Assembly (NCBI RefSeq): GCF_000380245.2
Contig: NZ_HG428741.1
Location: forward strand, 221,642-285,641
DNA: 64,000 nucleotides
Direction of reading: 5' to 3'
Source of the DNA: Bacillus massiliigorillae
GTDB taxonomy: Bacteria; Bacillota; Bacilli; Bacillales; DSM-1321
The position numbers and the translations under genes were made by a program. Below, piece by piece: positions 18,876 through 27,992 of the stretch (within the stretch, counting starts at the first letter, position 1; each line of letters begins with the position of its first letter). The notes below the pieces were generated by a model. The model did no database searches. It had not been told where the DNA came from and saw only the letters and a list, made by a program, of their open reading frames with translations.

Positions 18876-18903
18876 ACTTCCTACCCTCATGTTACATAAG
18901 ATA
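18876..18903 (+). promoter_or_regulatory. SigK-type promoter of gerE
   Basis: The -10 element CATAAGATA (18895-18903) matches the SigK pattern CATANNNTA, and an AC dinucleotide at 18876-18877 sits about 17 bases upstream as the short -35 element. B. subtilis gerE is transcribed by SigK in the mother cell, so the match is expected. Confidence 0.65.
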
Positions 18904-18966
18904 TTTTGACTAAATCTATACCCATTCCTAGGTTACAGCTGGTCAATGCAAGGAGGGTTACAATAC

Positions 18967-19191
18967 TTGAAGGAGAATGAATTCACTCATAAGCCACTAC
19001 TCACAAAAAGAGAAAAAGAAGTATTCGAGTTGTTAGTACAAGATAAAACAACTAAAGAAATTGCAGGTGAATTGTTTATAAGCGAGAAAACTGTTCGGAA
19101 TCACATTTCGAATGCCATGCAGAAACTAGGGGTTAAAGGTCGTTCACAAGCTGTTGTCGAGCTCCTTCGTATGGGAGAACTTCATTTATAA
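18967..19191 (+). CDS. gerE: Spore coat regulator GerE
   Basis: LuxR-type DNA-binding protein of 74 residues, the same length as B. subtilis GerE. It regulates late mother-cell coat genes. The whole protein is one helix-turn-helix domain (LTKREKEVFELLVQDKTTKE then ISEKTVRNHISNAMQKLGVK). The TTG at 18967 is chosen because AAGGAGGG lies 9 bases upstream and the N-terminus then aligns with B. subtilis. An upstream ATG at 18946 lacks a site. The gene is a marker of endospore formation. Confidence 0.96.
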   Translation: MKENEFTHKPLLTKREKEVFELLVQDKTTKEIAGELFISEKTVRNHISNAMQKLGVKGRSQAVVELLRMGELHL

Positions 19192-19254
19192 CAATTATTT
19201 CTTTCTTGAAGTTTAACGGTAGAAGGTTGTTCTTTGAAAAATATCTTTTTGTAT

Positions 19255-19317
19255 GAAGCAGAAATAAACATTGAATGGCTTCCATTTTTATGTTGAACTT
19301 TTCTGCTTCTTTTTTTA
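19255..19317 (+). terminator. Terminator after gerE
   Basis: GAAGCAGAAA pairs with TTTCTGCTTC-type sequence, with further AACAT/ATGTT pairing inside, followed by seven T. Confidence 0.8.
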
Positions 19318-19429
19318 TGTAAATGAATGCTAGATAGGAATATACTGAAAGGCTCATAACTTGAATTTTCTTTTCAATTAAGTGAAAATAATACATAATA
19401 TTTGTAAGTAATGATTTGGAGATGTGAAA

Positions 19430-19873
19430 ATGGTAACAGAGAATCAAGATCAATTGGTTGCTTCTATTGAAAAAGAATTAAGGTACATCTCGTCCATTGT
19501 AAAGCAGAAAGGAAGAGAGTTGCTTAGTAATTACACGATTACACCTCCACAATTTGTAGCCTTGCAGTGGTTAATGGAAGATGGAGATATGACAATTGGT
19601 GAGCTTTCGAATAAAATGTATTTAGCGTGTAGTACAACAACGGATTTAATTGATCGAATGGAAAAAAATCAACTAGTATTGCGCGTGAAGGATGAGAATG
19701 ACCGTCGTGTTGTTCGAATACATCTTCTTGAAGAAGGAAAGCGAATCATTGATGAAGTGATTGCTAAGCGTCAAGCATATTTGAAAACAGTGTTAGGAAG
19801 TCATAGTATAGAGGATATTTCTTCTCTTAAACATAGTTTGCATAAATTACATCAAGATATGAAGGAAGAATGA
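19430..19873 (+). CDS. MarR-family transcriptional regulator (YsmB-like)
   Basis: Winged-helix regulator of 147 residues. The DNA-binding core is ITPPQFVALQWLMEDGDMTI with the recognition helix in CSTTTDLIDRMEKNQLVLRV, and the wing has DRRVVRIHL. Ligand unknown. The ATG at 19430 is 8 bases from TTGGAGA; a GTG at 19424 is too close. It overlaps racE by 4 bases, so the two are probably translationally coupled. Position matches ysmB. Confidence 0.9.
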   Translation: MVTENQDQLVASIEKELRYISSIVKQKGRELLSNYTITPPQFVALQWLMEDGDMTIGELSNKMYLACSTTTDLIDRMEKNQLVLRVKDENDRRVVRIHLLEEGKRIIDEVIAKRQAYLKTVLGSHSIEDISSLKHSLHKLHQDMKEE

Positions 19874-20679
19874 GGCGAATTTTTTTGAAACAACCAATAG
19901 GTATAATAGATTCAGGCGTTGGCGGATTAACAGTAGCAAAAGAAGTAATGCGTCAGCTTCCAAATGAGCAAATTATTTATTTAGGGGATAATTCAAGATG
20001 TCCATATGGACCGCGAACAAAGGAAGAAGTACGTGCATTTACATGGGAAATGACAAATTTTCTTCTTGAGAAGGATATTAAGATGCTAATCATTGCGTGT
20101 AATACTGCAACAGCAGCTGCACTCGATGACATAAAGAGGGAGCTTAACATACCTGTTTTGGGTGTTATACAACCTGGAGCAAGAGCTGCCATTAAACACT
20201 CGAATAATTTGAAAATCGGTGTTATCGGTACGATAGGCACTGTAAAAAGTAATGCTTATAAAGAAGCATTACAAGCTATTAATGAAGATGTGAACGTTCT
20301 TAGTTTGGCATGTCCAAAGTTTGTTCCGATTGTAGAGAGTGGAGAATATGCTAGTTCAATTGCGAAGAAGGTAGTCGCTGAAACATTGCATTCCTTGAAG
20401 GGGACTGGTATTGATACGTTAATTTTGGGATGTACACATTATCCTTTATTAGGACCAATCATATCTACTACACTTGGTAAACAAGTGAAGGTGATTTCGT
20501 CTGGAGATGAAACAGCCCGGGAAACAAGTGTCATATTAGAACATTATGGATTATTAAATAATAGTAAAAAAAGACAAGAACATCATTTCTATACAACAGG
20601 TTCTAAAGATATGTTTCATCGAATTGCTTCATCTTGGTTACAGCAAGATTTGAAGCACGTATATTCTATTAAGCTTTAA
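19870..20679 (+). CDS. racE: Glutamate racemase
   Basis: Cofactor-independent racemase making D-glutamate for peptidoglycan, 269 residues. Catalytic cysteines lie in IIACNTATAAALDDI and LILGCTHYPLL. Other family segments: IGIIDSGVGGLTVAKEVMRQ, YLGDNSRCPYGPR and GVIQPGARAA. The ATG overlaps the ysmB stop. A TTG at 19885, with GAGGCG upstream, would give a start LKQPIGIIDSG that aligns better with B. subtilis RacE, so the true start may be there. Confidence 0.95.
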   Translation: MRRIFLKQPIGIIDSGVGGLTVAKEVMRQLPNEQIIYLGDNSRCPYGPRTKEEVRAFTWEMTNFLLEKDIKMLIIACNTATAAALDDIKRELNIPVLGVIQPGARAAIKHSNNLKIGVIGTIGTVKSNAYKEALQAINEDVNVLSLACPKFVPIVESGEYASSIAKKVVAETLHSLKGTGIDTLILGCTHYPLLGPIISTTLGKQVKVISSGDETARETSVILEHYGLLNNSKKRQEHHFYTTGSKDMFHRIASSWLQQDLKHVYSIKL

Positions 20680-20688
20680 TAAAGCTTT

Positions 20689-20732
20689 GGCGCCCTAAAA
20701 GTAATTGAAGATCACTTTTAGGGCGCCCTTTT
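20689..20732 (+). terminator. Terminator after racE
   Basis: GGCGCCCTAAAAGT pairs with ACTTTTAGGGCGCC, followed by TTTTACGCTTTTT. It belongs to the terminator group sharing an AAAAGTGATT-like inner stem. Confidence 0.85.
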
Positions 20733-20917
20733 ACGCTTTTTGTACCATTCGAAGTCGTGTTCATTTAAATCTCATTTTTGCTTAGTATGAGAAGTATAAT
20801 TTGTTTATATATAAATTATATAGTTTATTGGGCATCCTCTTTTTTTATTAGGTACTGGTCTATTTACGCGGAGAGCTCGTATACATAGTAGTACAAACTA
20901 TTCTTGGAGGGAAAAAA

Positions 20918-21979
20918 ATGTCCAAAAAAACAAATGTGGCAATTGTGTCAACATTACTTGCATCGTCTGTTTTACTAGGGGGCTGCGGGTTATTTGGGGA
21001 AGGGAAGAAAGAGATTGATCCGCCGCAAAAAGAAACAATAGTTGATGATGGTGCTGCACTAGAAAATAAAAGTGATAAGGAAACAGTAAAGACTCAGGAT
21101 ACAGGGCTTGATCAGAGTGTGATGACTGAGCTGTATTTAATTGATAAGAATGGATATGTTGTTCCTCAATCGATGGCATTACCGAATTCAAAAGCAGTAG
21201 CTAAACAGGCATTGCAATACTTAGTGGCGAATGGACCTGTTTCTAATCTGTTACCAGATGGTTTCAGAGCGGTTTTACCTGCTGATACACAAGTTGATGT
21301 TGATATTAATGAGAAAGGCTTAGCGACTGTAGATTTCTCAAAGGAGTTTGCGAATTATAAAGCAGAAGATGAAAAAAGAATACTAGATGCAATAACGTGG
21401 ACATTAACACAATTTGATGTAGTAAAAGATATTAAGTTACAAGTCAATGGACATAGATTAACAGAGATGCCTGTTAATAAAACACCTATATCTAAGACGC
21501 TTTCTAGAGCAAGTGGTATTAATATGGATACATCTAATGTTTCCGATATTACAAATACTACACCTCTGACTGTCTATTACTTAGGTGGTAAGGAAAATAA
21601 TTACTATTACGTTCCTGTAACAAAACGAATCAGTGCGTCTGAAGACAATGTGGCAAAAGCAGTTGTGAAGGAGTTAGCTCAAGATCCTTCTGCTAATCTA
21701 GTGACAGAATTTATGTCAGATTTATCGTTAATTAGTGATCCAACTATTAAGGGTGGAAAGGCAGTATTGAACTTTAACGAAAGTATTTATGGAAGTTTCA
21801 AAGAGCAAACGGTATCACAAAGATTACTAGATGCACTTGTATTGTCACTAACTGAACAAAAAGGCATTAAAAGTGTGGAAGTGCAAGTGAATGGGAAGGC
21901 TTCATTAAAGACAGAAGATGGCAAAGATTTATCAGAGCCGGTAAGTAGACCTGAAAAAGTCAACAGTACTAGTTTGTAA
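20918..21979 (+). CDS. gerM: Spore germination lipoprotein GerM
   Basis: 353 residues with a lipoprotein signal: hydrophobic segment followed by lipobox LLGGC with the modified cysteine at about residue 23. Two tandem GerMN domains follow (about 85-200 and 215-330), each with a repeated pattern of the type VVKELAQDPSANL and LLDALVLSLTEQKGIKSVEV. In B. subtilis GerM is needed for sporulation and germination and is assembled around the forespore. CTTGGAGGGAA precedes the ATG. It precedes rph as in B. subtilis. Confidence 0.93.
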   Translation: MSKKTNVAIVSTLLASSVLLGGCGLFGEGKKEIDPPQKETIVDDGAALENKSDKETVKTQDTGLDQSVMTELYLIDKNGYVVPQSMALPNSKAVAKQALQYLVANGPVSNLLPDGFRAVLPADTQVDVDINEKGLATVDFSKEFANYKAEDEKRILDAITWTLTQFDVVKDIKLQVNGHRLTEMPVNKTPISKTLSRASGINMDTSNVSDITNTTPLTVYYLGGKENNYYYVPVTKRISASEDNVAKAVVKELAQDPSANLVTEFMSDLSLISDPTIKGGKAVLNFNESIYGSFKEQTVSQRLLDALVLSLTEQKGIKSVEVQVNGKASLKTEDGKDLSEPVSRPEKVNSTSL

Positions 21980-22010
21980 TTGGCTTTTTTTGATATACTA
22001 AATAATAAAG

Positions 22011-22046
22011 TTAAGAGGTTGGCTGAATAGCCGCCTCTTATTTATT
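22011..22046 (+). terminator. Terminator-like hairpin after gerM
   Basis: TAAGAGG...GGC pairs with GCC...CCTCTTA, followed by a weak T-rich stretch. It may be leaky toward rph. Confidence 0.6.
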
Positions 22047-22097
22047 GTAGATTATGTTAGAACACGCTTCTAATATAAAACATGAGGAGGAATACAT

Positions 22098-22850
22098 ATG
22101 CGTCATGATGGACGTCAAAAAACAGAATTAAGACCAATACATATTGAAACGGGTTATATTAAGCATCCTGCTGGATCAGTATTAATTACAGTTGGAGATA
22201 CAAAAGTGATTTGTACAGCGTCTATAGATGAAAGAGTTCCTCATTTCATGAGGGGAGAAGGAAAAGGCTGGATTACAGCGGAGTATTCGATGTTACCTGG
22301 TGCGACGGAACAACGAAATATTCGTGAAGCTGCAAAAGGAAAAATTACAGGACGTACAATGGAAATCCAACGTTTAATCGGTAGAGCGCTTCGTGCTGTT
22401 GTAGACCTTGAAGCGATGGGTGAAAGAACAATGTGGGTAGACTGTGATGTTATTCAAGCAGATGGTGGTACACGTACGGCTTCTATTACAGGTGCATTTG
22501 TAGCAATGACACTTGCGTTCGAGAAATTGTATAAAGAGAAGAAACTAACTACTTTCCCAATTAAAGATTATTTGGCTGCAACAAGTGTTGGAATTACAGA
22601 AGAGCATGGTGCTGTGTTAGACTTAAATTATATTGAGGATTCAAGCGCACAGGTTGATATGAATGTAATCATGACTGGAGCGGGAGAATTTGTAGAACTT
22701 CAAGGCACTGGTGAAGAATCTACCTTTACGTACAAACAGCTTCAAGAATTACTCGACCTTGCGAATACAGGTGTTAATGAATTATTCATTGCACAAAAAG
22801 AAGCACTTGGAGATATTGCAAATCTAATCGTGGAAAGCGAAGGTAAGTAA
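22098..22850 (+). CDS. rph: Ribonuclease PH
   Basis: Phosphorolytic 3'-5' exoribonuclease that trims tRNA 3' ends, 250 residues. Family segments: RHDGRQKTELRPIHI at the start, GWITAEYSMLPGATEQRN, GRTMEIQRLIGRALRAVVDL and DCDVIQADGGTRTASITGAF. GAGGAG precedes the ATG. The NTP pyrophosphatase follows after 2 bases, so rph-rdgB-yfcE are probably one operon. Confidence 0.96.
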   Translation: MRHDGRQKTELRPIHIETGYIKHPAGSVLITVGDTKVICTASIDERVPHFMRGEGKGWITAEYSMLPGATEQRNIREAAKGKITGRTMEIQRLIGRALRAVVDLEAMGERTMWVDCDVIQADGGTRTASITGAFVAMTLAFEKLYKEKKLTTFPIKDYLAATSVGITEEHGAVLDLNYIEDSSAQVDMNVIMTGAGEFVELQGTGEESTFTYKQLQELLDLANTGVNELFIAQKEALGDIANLIVESEGK

Positions 22851-22852
22851 TT

Positions 22853-23446
22853 GTGAAGAAACTTATTATAGCTACAAAGAATCAAGGGAAAGCAAAGGAA
22901 TTTGCGGCGCTCTTTTCACCTCTAGGTTACGAATTTTTGACGATGCTTGATTTAGAGGACGCTAAGGATGTAGAAGAAACAGGAACAACATTTGAAGCAA
23001 ATGCTATTCTGAAGGCAGAGGCTCTTTGTGAGCAGTTTAATACGATGGTAATAGCAGATGATTCTGGTTTGATTATTGATGCTTTGGATGGGCGACCAGG
23101 CGTATATTCTGCACGTTATGCGGGTGAAGCAAAGAGTGATGAAGCAAATATTGATAAAGTCTTAGCTGAACTAGAAGATGTACCTGCAGAAGAAAGAACG
23201 GCTCGCTTTTATTGTGCTTTAGCAATTGCTGCGCCAGGTAAAGAAACGATGACGGTGGCTGGTACGGTTGAAGGTATTATTACATCAGCTCGACAAGGGG
23301 AGAATGGCTTTGGCTATGACCCAATCTTCTATGTTCCTTCACTAGAACGAACAATGGCACAGCTACAATCAAGTGAAAAGAATGCAATTAGTCACCGTGC
23401 GAATGCATTGAAAAACTTACAAGCAGAACTTCACCATTTTTCCTAA
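22853..23446 (+). CDS. rdgB: XTP/dITP diphosphatase (RdgB/Ham1 family, YsnA)
   Basis: House-cleaning nucleotide pyrophosphatase of 197 residues that hydrolyses ITP, dITP and XTP. Motifs: ATKNQGKAKEF at the N-terminus, ETGTTFEANAILKAEAL, VIADDSGLIIDALDGRPGVY and GENGFGYDPIF, with SHRANAL near the C-terminus. GTG start two bases after the rph stop. Confidence 0.95.
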   Translation: MKKLIIATKNQGKAKEFAALFSPLGYEFLTMLDLEDAKDVEETGTTFEANAILKAEALCEQFNTMVIADDSGLIIDALDGRPGVYSARYAGEAKSDEANIDKVLAELEDVPAEERTARFYCALAIAAPGKETMTVAGTVEGIITSARQGENGFGYDPIFYVPSLERTMAQLQSSEKNAISHRANALKNLQAELHHFS

Positions 23447-23462
23447 AAAGGATGTGGACATT

Positions 23463-23978
23463 GTGAAAATTCTAGTTGTCAGTGACAGTCATGGGCAAAC
23501 AAAAGATTTATTAATGCTGAAAGAAAAATATGAAAATGAAACGGTTGCTATGTTTCATTGTGGTGACTCGGAATTAAATAGTAATGACCCAGCATTAAAA
23601 AACTTCATTTATGTAAAAGGCAATTGTGATTATGGACAAGATTTTGTAACGGAGCAAGTAAAGGATGTAGCAGGTTTTTGCTTTTTCATAACACATGGTC
23701 ATCTTTATAATATTAAAATGACATTGCAAAACCTTTCTTATAAAGCTGAAGAAGTACAAGCTAATATTGTCTTATTTGGACATTCTCATAGCGCTGGTAG
23801 TATGCTAGGTACGGATGGAGTCTTATATATTAACCCAGGTAGCATTTTACTTCCACGTGGACGTGTTGAAAAAACATATGTGATTCTTGAGATTGAAGGA
23901 AAGCAAGTGAAGGTAAACTTTTATGATCATGAGCATAATTTATTGAAAAAATTATCAACTACTTATCAAATGAGTTAA
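23463..23978 (+). CDS. YfcE/MJ0936-type phosphodiesterase (YsnB-like)
   Basis: Calcineurin-like metallophosphoesterase of 171 residues. Metal ligands are visible in SDSHG, HCGDSE, GNCD, THGH and GHSHS. Activity on phosphodiesters is known for the family; the physiological substrate is not. The GTG at 23463 is preferred because it aligns with YsnB and AAAAGGATG lies upstream; a GTG at 23454 is in frame. Last gene before the tRNA and the start of accessory DNA. Confidence 0.9.
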   Translation: MKILVVSDSHGQTKDLLMLKEKYENETVAMFHCGDSELNSNDPALKNFIYVKGNCDYGQDFVTEQVKDVAGFCFFITHGHLYNIKMTLQNLSYKAEEVQANIVLFGHSHSAGSMLGTDGVLYINPGSILLPRGRVEKTYVILEIEGKQVKVNFYDHEHNLLKKLSTTYQMS

Positions 23979-23995
23979 TATCATGTATAATTAAC

Positions 23996-24019
23996 AACAG
24001 GGAGAAGCTTCTCCCTGTT
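23996..24019. terminator. Perfect palindrome after yfcE
   Basis: AACAGGGAGAAG followed directly by its reverse complement CTTCTCCCTGTT. A T-run is lacking, so termination would be weak. Confidence 0.5.
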
Positions 24020-24131
24020 ATATAAGAAAAGTGAAAAAGGGTTAAAGCTATTGACTTTACCAGCATATCTTACTATAATTATAAATGTCCTTAAATAATT
24101 TCACTTTTAAAAAAAGATATTTTATACATAT

Positions 24132-24205
<74 letters not shown>

Positions 24206-24220
24206 TCATATAGGACGTAA

Positions 24221-24249
24221 AGGCAACCTGAATAGGTTGTCTTTTTATT
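24221..24249 (+). terminator. Terminator after tRNA-Arg
   Basis: AGGCAACCT pairs with AGGTTGTCT (one G-T) and is followed by TTTT. Confidence 0.75.
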
Positions 24250-24251
24250 TT

Positions 24252-24288
24252 GAAAAAAAGACCTAAACCCTTTTACAGCGGTTTAGGT
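24252..24288 (-). terminator. Terminator of the symporter gene
   Basis: ACCTAAACC pairs with GGTTTAGGT. Read on the minus strand it is followed by a T-run (24252-24260), and it lies about 65 bases past the symporter stop. Confidence 0.82.
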
Positions 24289-24354
24289 GAGAAATAATTT
24301 TATTTACTTCAAAAAAATTAAATTGATTGCTTGAAGTATTTGCTGTTTTTATAA

Positions 24355-25953
24355 TTATCCTAAAGTGGTTGGCCAATAATAAAATATTAAAGTAGTTGCA
24401 ATAATCATGACGCCACTAATCATTAAATAAATAGGGTATCTCAAAGTGATTTTCATCTCGTTGTTTTCGTTTTCTTCGATAGGTTGTTTTAAAAGTCTAG
24501 CCTGGAATACTTTTTCTTCAGCCGTAATGACACCGAATTTTGAACCAATAATAAGAGCTATGATGCTGCAAAGTAATCCGATAATAACTGGATTGAAATA
24601 GACTGGAAGAGTAACAGATTTTTCTATACCTTCACCGATAATGACGCCTAAAAATCCAGAGACAATGCTCCAAAAAGCGCCTTCTTTCGTAAGTGATTTA
24701 GAGAATACACTAGCGAAAGCGACTGGACCCCAAGATGCAGCAAATAATGTTGCGGCGAAGTAGCCAATCCACATAACAGCAGGCGGTTGCATTAAACCTA
24801 TCAGTAATATAATGATGCTAATAATAATCATAGAGATACGACTTGTACGTAAAAGTTGTTGATCAGTATATTCTTTCTTACGAGATTGTTCCATAATATC
24901 TCTTGTAATGCTACTTCCTATTAATTGTAAAAAGCTAGAACAAGAGGATAAAGCGGCTGCCATAATACCGCTTACAATTATGATGCCAAGCCATTTAGGT
25001 ACAATGTTCATTGCAGCCCATATATACACTTTCTCAGAAGGTGTAATATCAGCTTTAATTGTAGTGATTGTCGAAATGCTAATATGAAGGAATAAATAAA
25101 TCGTAAAGATTGAGACAGTTGCCCATACTCCTGATCGAATAGCTACATGTTCATTTTTGGCCATTAAATAACGACTACTTTGCCATGGACTTACTGCTAT
25201 AACAGCTCCCCATACTAGGCCCATAATAACAGCCCATGCTAATGCTTCACCTGGTGTTCCCATCGTAGCAGCGGGACCAGTGATGCCGTGCCAACTTAAT
25301 AAGTCTGGTCGTGCAGATAAATGTGCAGCTTTTGTAATGGCATCTGGGAAACCTCCAGCTGCTTTAATAATATAAGGAAAACTAAGGTATGTAGCGACTG
25401 AGAAGAGGAAGAACATAATTGTATCATTTACCATTACTCCTTTTGCGCCAGAAAGAATGGTAAATGAGGAATAAACAATCCACATAATAAGAAGAGCAAT
25501 CGGATATGATACACCGGAAACCTCAGACAATAAAACAGCTGCACCTTGTGTTACGGCAACTAAGTAAGCTGAAATACCGAGAATGGTTGTAATAGCTGCC
25601 GCTAAACGAACCTTTTTAGAATTAAACCGATTACCAAAATACTCAGGTACCGTTAATGATTGACTTCGGCGTAAATATCGACCAAATAGAAAAACACCAA
25701 GAATGTATCCGCTTGCATTAAAAATAACAAGTATTAAAAGAAGAACTGGATAGCCATCATATGAAAATCCAGCTTCACCCATAAAGGATACAGTGCTTAG
25801 GAAAGACGCTACCAATGTTCCTGTTACCATTAAAGTATTGCCGCTTCTTCCAGAAACATAATATTCTTCCGAGTTTGATACTTTCTTAAAGAGAAATAGC
25901 CCTATCGAGATGTAAACTAAAAAAGATACAATAATACCAATAACAAAAGCCAT
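24355..25953 (-). CDS. Sodium:solute symporter (SSS family)
   Basis: Membrane transporter of 532 residues with about 13 hydrophobic helices, related to PutP-type sodium symporters. Family segments: SEEYYVSGRSGNTLMVTGTL near residue 28, LTVPEYFGNRFNSKKVRL near 100, and GIMAAALSSCSSFLQLIGSS near 330, which holds the Na+-site helix with adjacent small hydroxyl residues. The ATG directly abuts the stop codon of the 50-residue upstream gene, so translation is probably coupled. A -24/-12 promoter lies upstream of that gene. Substrate unknown; the nearby flavin oxidoreductase suggests a small amine, betaine or carboxylate (inference). Confidence 0.88.
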   Translation of the reverse strand: MAFVIGIIVSFLVYISIGLFLFKKVSNSEEYYVSGRSGNTLMVTGTLVASFLSTVSFMGEAGFSYDGYPVLLLILVIFNASGYILGVFLFGRYLRRSQSLTVPEYFGNRFNSKKVRLAAAITTILGISAYLVAVTQGAAVLLSEVSGVSYPIALLIMWIVYSSFTILSGAKGVMVNDTIMFFLFSVATYLSFPYIIKAAGGFPDAITKAAHLSARPDLLSWHGITGPAATMGTPGEALAWAVIMGLVWGAVIAVSPWQSSRYLMAKNEHVAIRSGVWATVSIFTIYLFLHISISTITTIKADITPSEKVYIWAAMNIVPKWLGIIIVSGIMAAALSSCSSFLQLIGSSITRDIMEQSRKKEYTDQQLLRTSRISMIIISIIILLIGLMQPPAVMWIGYFAATLFAASWGPVAFASVFSKSLTKEGAFWSIVSGFLGVIIGEGIEKSVTLPVYFNPVIIGLLCSIIALIIGSKFGVITAEEKVFQARLLKQPIEENENNEMKITLRYPIYLMISGVMIIATTLIFYYWPTTLG

Positions 25954-26106
25954 TTACATTCCTACTTTCTTTGTCAAATTTCTATTGTCTGTTTGTTTTT
26001 GGATTTGATCTTGTTTCTTTTTCATATTTACTAAAAACGCACGAGTAATCCATCCTAAAATAATAATTGAACCTCCATATGCAAAACTAAAAATTAATTC
26101 TCCCAT
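25954..26106 (-). CDS. Small membrane protein, likely symporter accessory subunit (50 aa)
   Basis: Fifty residues: one hydrophobic helix (LIFSFAYGGSIIILGWITRA) followed by a strongly basic, glutamine-rich tail (MKKKQDQIQKQ). TAAGGAGGAG sits 4 bases before the ATG, one of the best ribosome sites in the region. Its TAA is immediately followed by the symporter ATG. Such tiny one-helix proteins are known beside SSS transporters as accessory proteins. Assignment is by size, helix and context. Confidence 0.8.
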   Translation of the reverse strand: MGELIFSFAYGGSIIILGWITRAFLVNMKKKQDQIQKQTDNRNLTKKVGM

Positions 26107-26150
26107 GTTTCTCCTCCTTATGATTGTTAGTAATACTTGTGAATTTTATA

Positions 26151-26167
26151 ATGCAAGTTCTATACCA
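26151..26167 (-). promoter_or_regulatory. Sigma-54 (-24/-12) promoter of the symporter unit
   Basis: On the minus strand TGGTATAGAACTTGCAT gives a GG at -24 and GC at -12 with correct spacing (consensus TGGCAC-N5-TTGCW). It lies 45 bases before the accessory protein start. Confidence 0.75.
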
Positions 26168-26184
26168 TTTTCTAAATGATGGAA

Positions 26185-26214
26185 ATAAAAAAGAGGAATA
26201 AATTATTATTCCTC
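26185..26214 (-). terminator. Terminator of the sigma-54 activator gene
   Basis: On the minus strand GAGGAATAA pairs with TTATTCCTC and a T-run follows. It overlaps the last codons of the activator gene and ends before the symporter promoter. Confidence 0.75.
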
Positions 26215-27969
26215 ATACGCAAGTCGATATTTATTCAGTTTTCTCATAATAGTTGTTTGGCTTACTTGAAGAACTTTAGCTACTTTTCTTGTTGTTTTAT
26301 AAGCTGATAGAGCCTGTGATAGTAATTGTTTCTCTGTTATTTCTACGGCGGTCTTTAATGGCATGATTTCGTACTCATCAGTAATGTCTAGATTACTGTT
26401 ACTTGCTTGGAAAGGGAGGTCTTCTATAGAAATAATCGGTTTTTGCGCCATGACAACAATCTGCTCAATAAGGTTTTCCAATTCTCGTACATTACCAGGG
26501 TAATCCTGAAGCTGTAATAATATTTTAGAACTATCGTTTATTTGAATGGATTGGTTGTATTTCTTATTAAACTCTTGCAAGAAATGTTCAGTTAATAATA
26601 AGATATCTTCTTTACGTTCTCTTAAAGGAGGAATATGTAATGGTACGACATGCAATCGATAATATAAATCTTCTCGGAATTTGTTTTCGATAATTAATTT
26701 TTTTAAATCTTTATGGGTGGCTGAAATAATTCGGATATTTGCTTTCTTTTCTTTTGTGCCACCTACCTTCATATATGTTCTATCTTGAACGAGATGAAGA
26801 ATCTTAACTTGTAAATCTAAGGGCATTTCACCTATTTCATCGAGAAATAAGGTACCTCCCTCGGCCATTTCTACAAGACCTTGCTTGCCACTCTTTTTTG
26901 CTCCTGTGAATGCACCACTTTCATAACCGAATAATTCGGATTCTATTAAGGCTGGTGGAATAGCTCCACAGTTCACTTGAACGAAGCTATTATTCGTTCT
27001 TGGACTAAAATCATGAATAATTCTTGCAAATACACCTTTGCCAACCCCTGTTTCACCATGTATAAAGATTGAAGAATCCATAGGTGCTACTTTTTTGGCT
27101 AGTTCGATTAAGTGAATCATCTTTTTAGAGCTAGTAATAAGGTTGTTAATACTTACAGTTTCTTCAGCTCGTAAAGATTCACTTGAATCTAAAGGATAGT
27201 TGGTTTGTGCATAAGTTAGTTGGTTTTTCATGTTTACTAATTCTGTAATATCTCTAGAGTTAGTCACTATTCTATAGAGCTGTCCTTCTTCATCGAATAT
27301 CGGAGTTGCTGTACTAAAAACGGTTACGCCATTTGGATAGGTTTGTTCAGCCGATTGAATCGTTTTGCTCTCCATTGTTTGCTTAGTGACTGAATTTACA
27401 ATCATGCCCTTTGCAGACAAATCGTGAATATTTTTATACATATATGCTTCAGGAGGTAGTCCAGTTAACTTCTTGCAAGATTCACTAACGAATAATGTTC
27501 TTCCATTTTCGTCTGTTACAAAGATTTCATCGAATGAGGAATTTAATACTTGCGTTAATTCTTTTACTTTCTTTCTTGTATAGTCTAGTTCCTCTTGAAG
27601 AGATGCTTGTAAGTTCAGTAAGGCGCTTCTTTCTTGTTGAGCTTTTTTTAGCTTCACTTCTTCAATGGAGAAACATTTATACTGATTATCAAAATATTGT
27701 ACGACGTAATCATAATGGTTTAGCTCATCGTTTTTTAGTTCCTGTAGATTGTTCACCACGCAGAAAGAATTATTGATATAGGAAGTTATTGTATCACCTA
27801 AACCTTTTAAATAAGCTTTTCTCCAAAATGTATTTTCATCGATAATTCCTAAGACTTCAAGATGGTTTTTCATTACTAAAACAGGAGCATTTTGAATTTT
27901 GAGCAGTGACTCGATTTCTAAAAGAGAAATGTCGGAAAACACAATGAATGCATCTTTTTTTAATTCCAT
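26206..27969 (-). CDS. Sigma-54-dependent transcriptional activator (PAS-AAA-Fis)
   Basis: Enhancer-binding protein of 587 residues. An N-terminal CBS-like or sensory segment (1-105), a coiled coil (about 105-140), a PAS domain (about 140-250, SSFDEIFVTDENGRTLFVSE), the AAA+ domain with Walker A GETGVGKG (about 305-312) and the sigma-54 contact loop GAFTGA (about 351-356), and a C-terminal Fis-type helix-turn-helix (TTRKVAKVLQVSQTTIMRKL). It is of the RocR/TyrR type in layout. Two -24/-12 promoters flank it, before the symporter unit and before the oxidoreductase, so these are its likely targets. The ligand is unknown. Confidence 0.93.
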   Translation of the reverse strand: MELKKDAFIVFSDISLLEIESLLKIQNAPVLVMKNHLEVLGIIDENTFWRKAYLKGLGDTITSYINNSFCVVNNLQELKNDELNHYDYVVQYFDNQYKCFSIEEVKLKKAQQERSALLNLQASLQEELDYTRKKVKELTQVLNSSFDEIFVTDENGRTLFVSESCKKLTGLPPEAYMYKNIHDLSAKGMIVNSVTKQTMESKTIQSAEQTYPNGVTVFSTATPIFDEEGQLYRIVTNSRDITELVNMKNQLTYAQTNYPLDSSESLRAEETVSINNLITSSKKMIHLIELAKKVAPMDSSIFIHGETGVGKGVFARIIHDFSPRTNNSFVQVNCGAIPPALIESELFGYESGAFTGAKKSGKQGLVEMAEGGTLFLDEIGEMPLDLQVKILHLVQDRTYMKVGGTKEKKANIRIISATHKDLKKLIIENKFREDLYYRLHVVPLHIPPLRERKEDILLLTEHFLQEFNKKYNQSIQINDSSKILLQLQDYPGNVRELENLIEQIVVMAQKPIISIEDLPFQASNSNLDITDEYEIMPLKTAVEITEKQLLSQALSAYKTTRKVAKVLQVSQTTIMRKLNKYRLAYEE

Positions 27970-27992
27970 ATGTATATCCTTTCTTATAAAAA

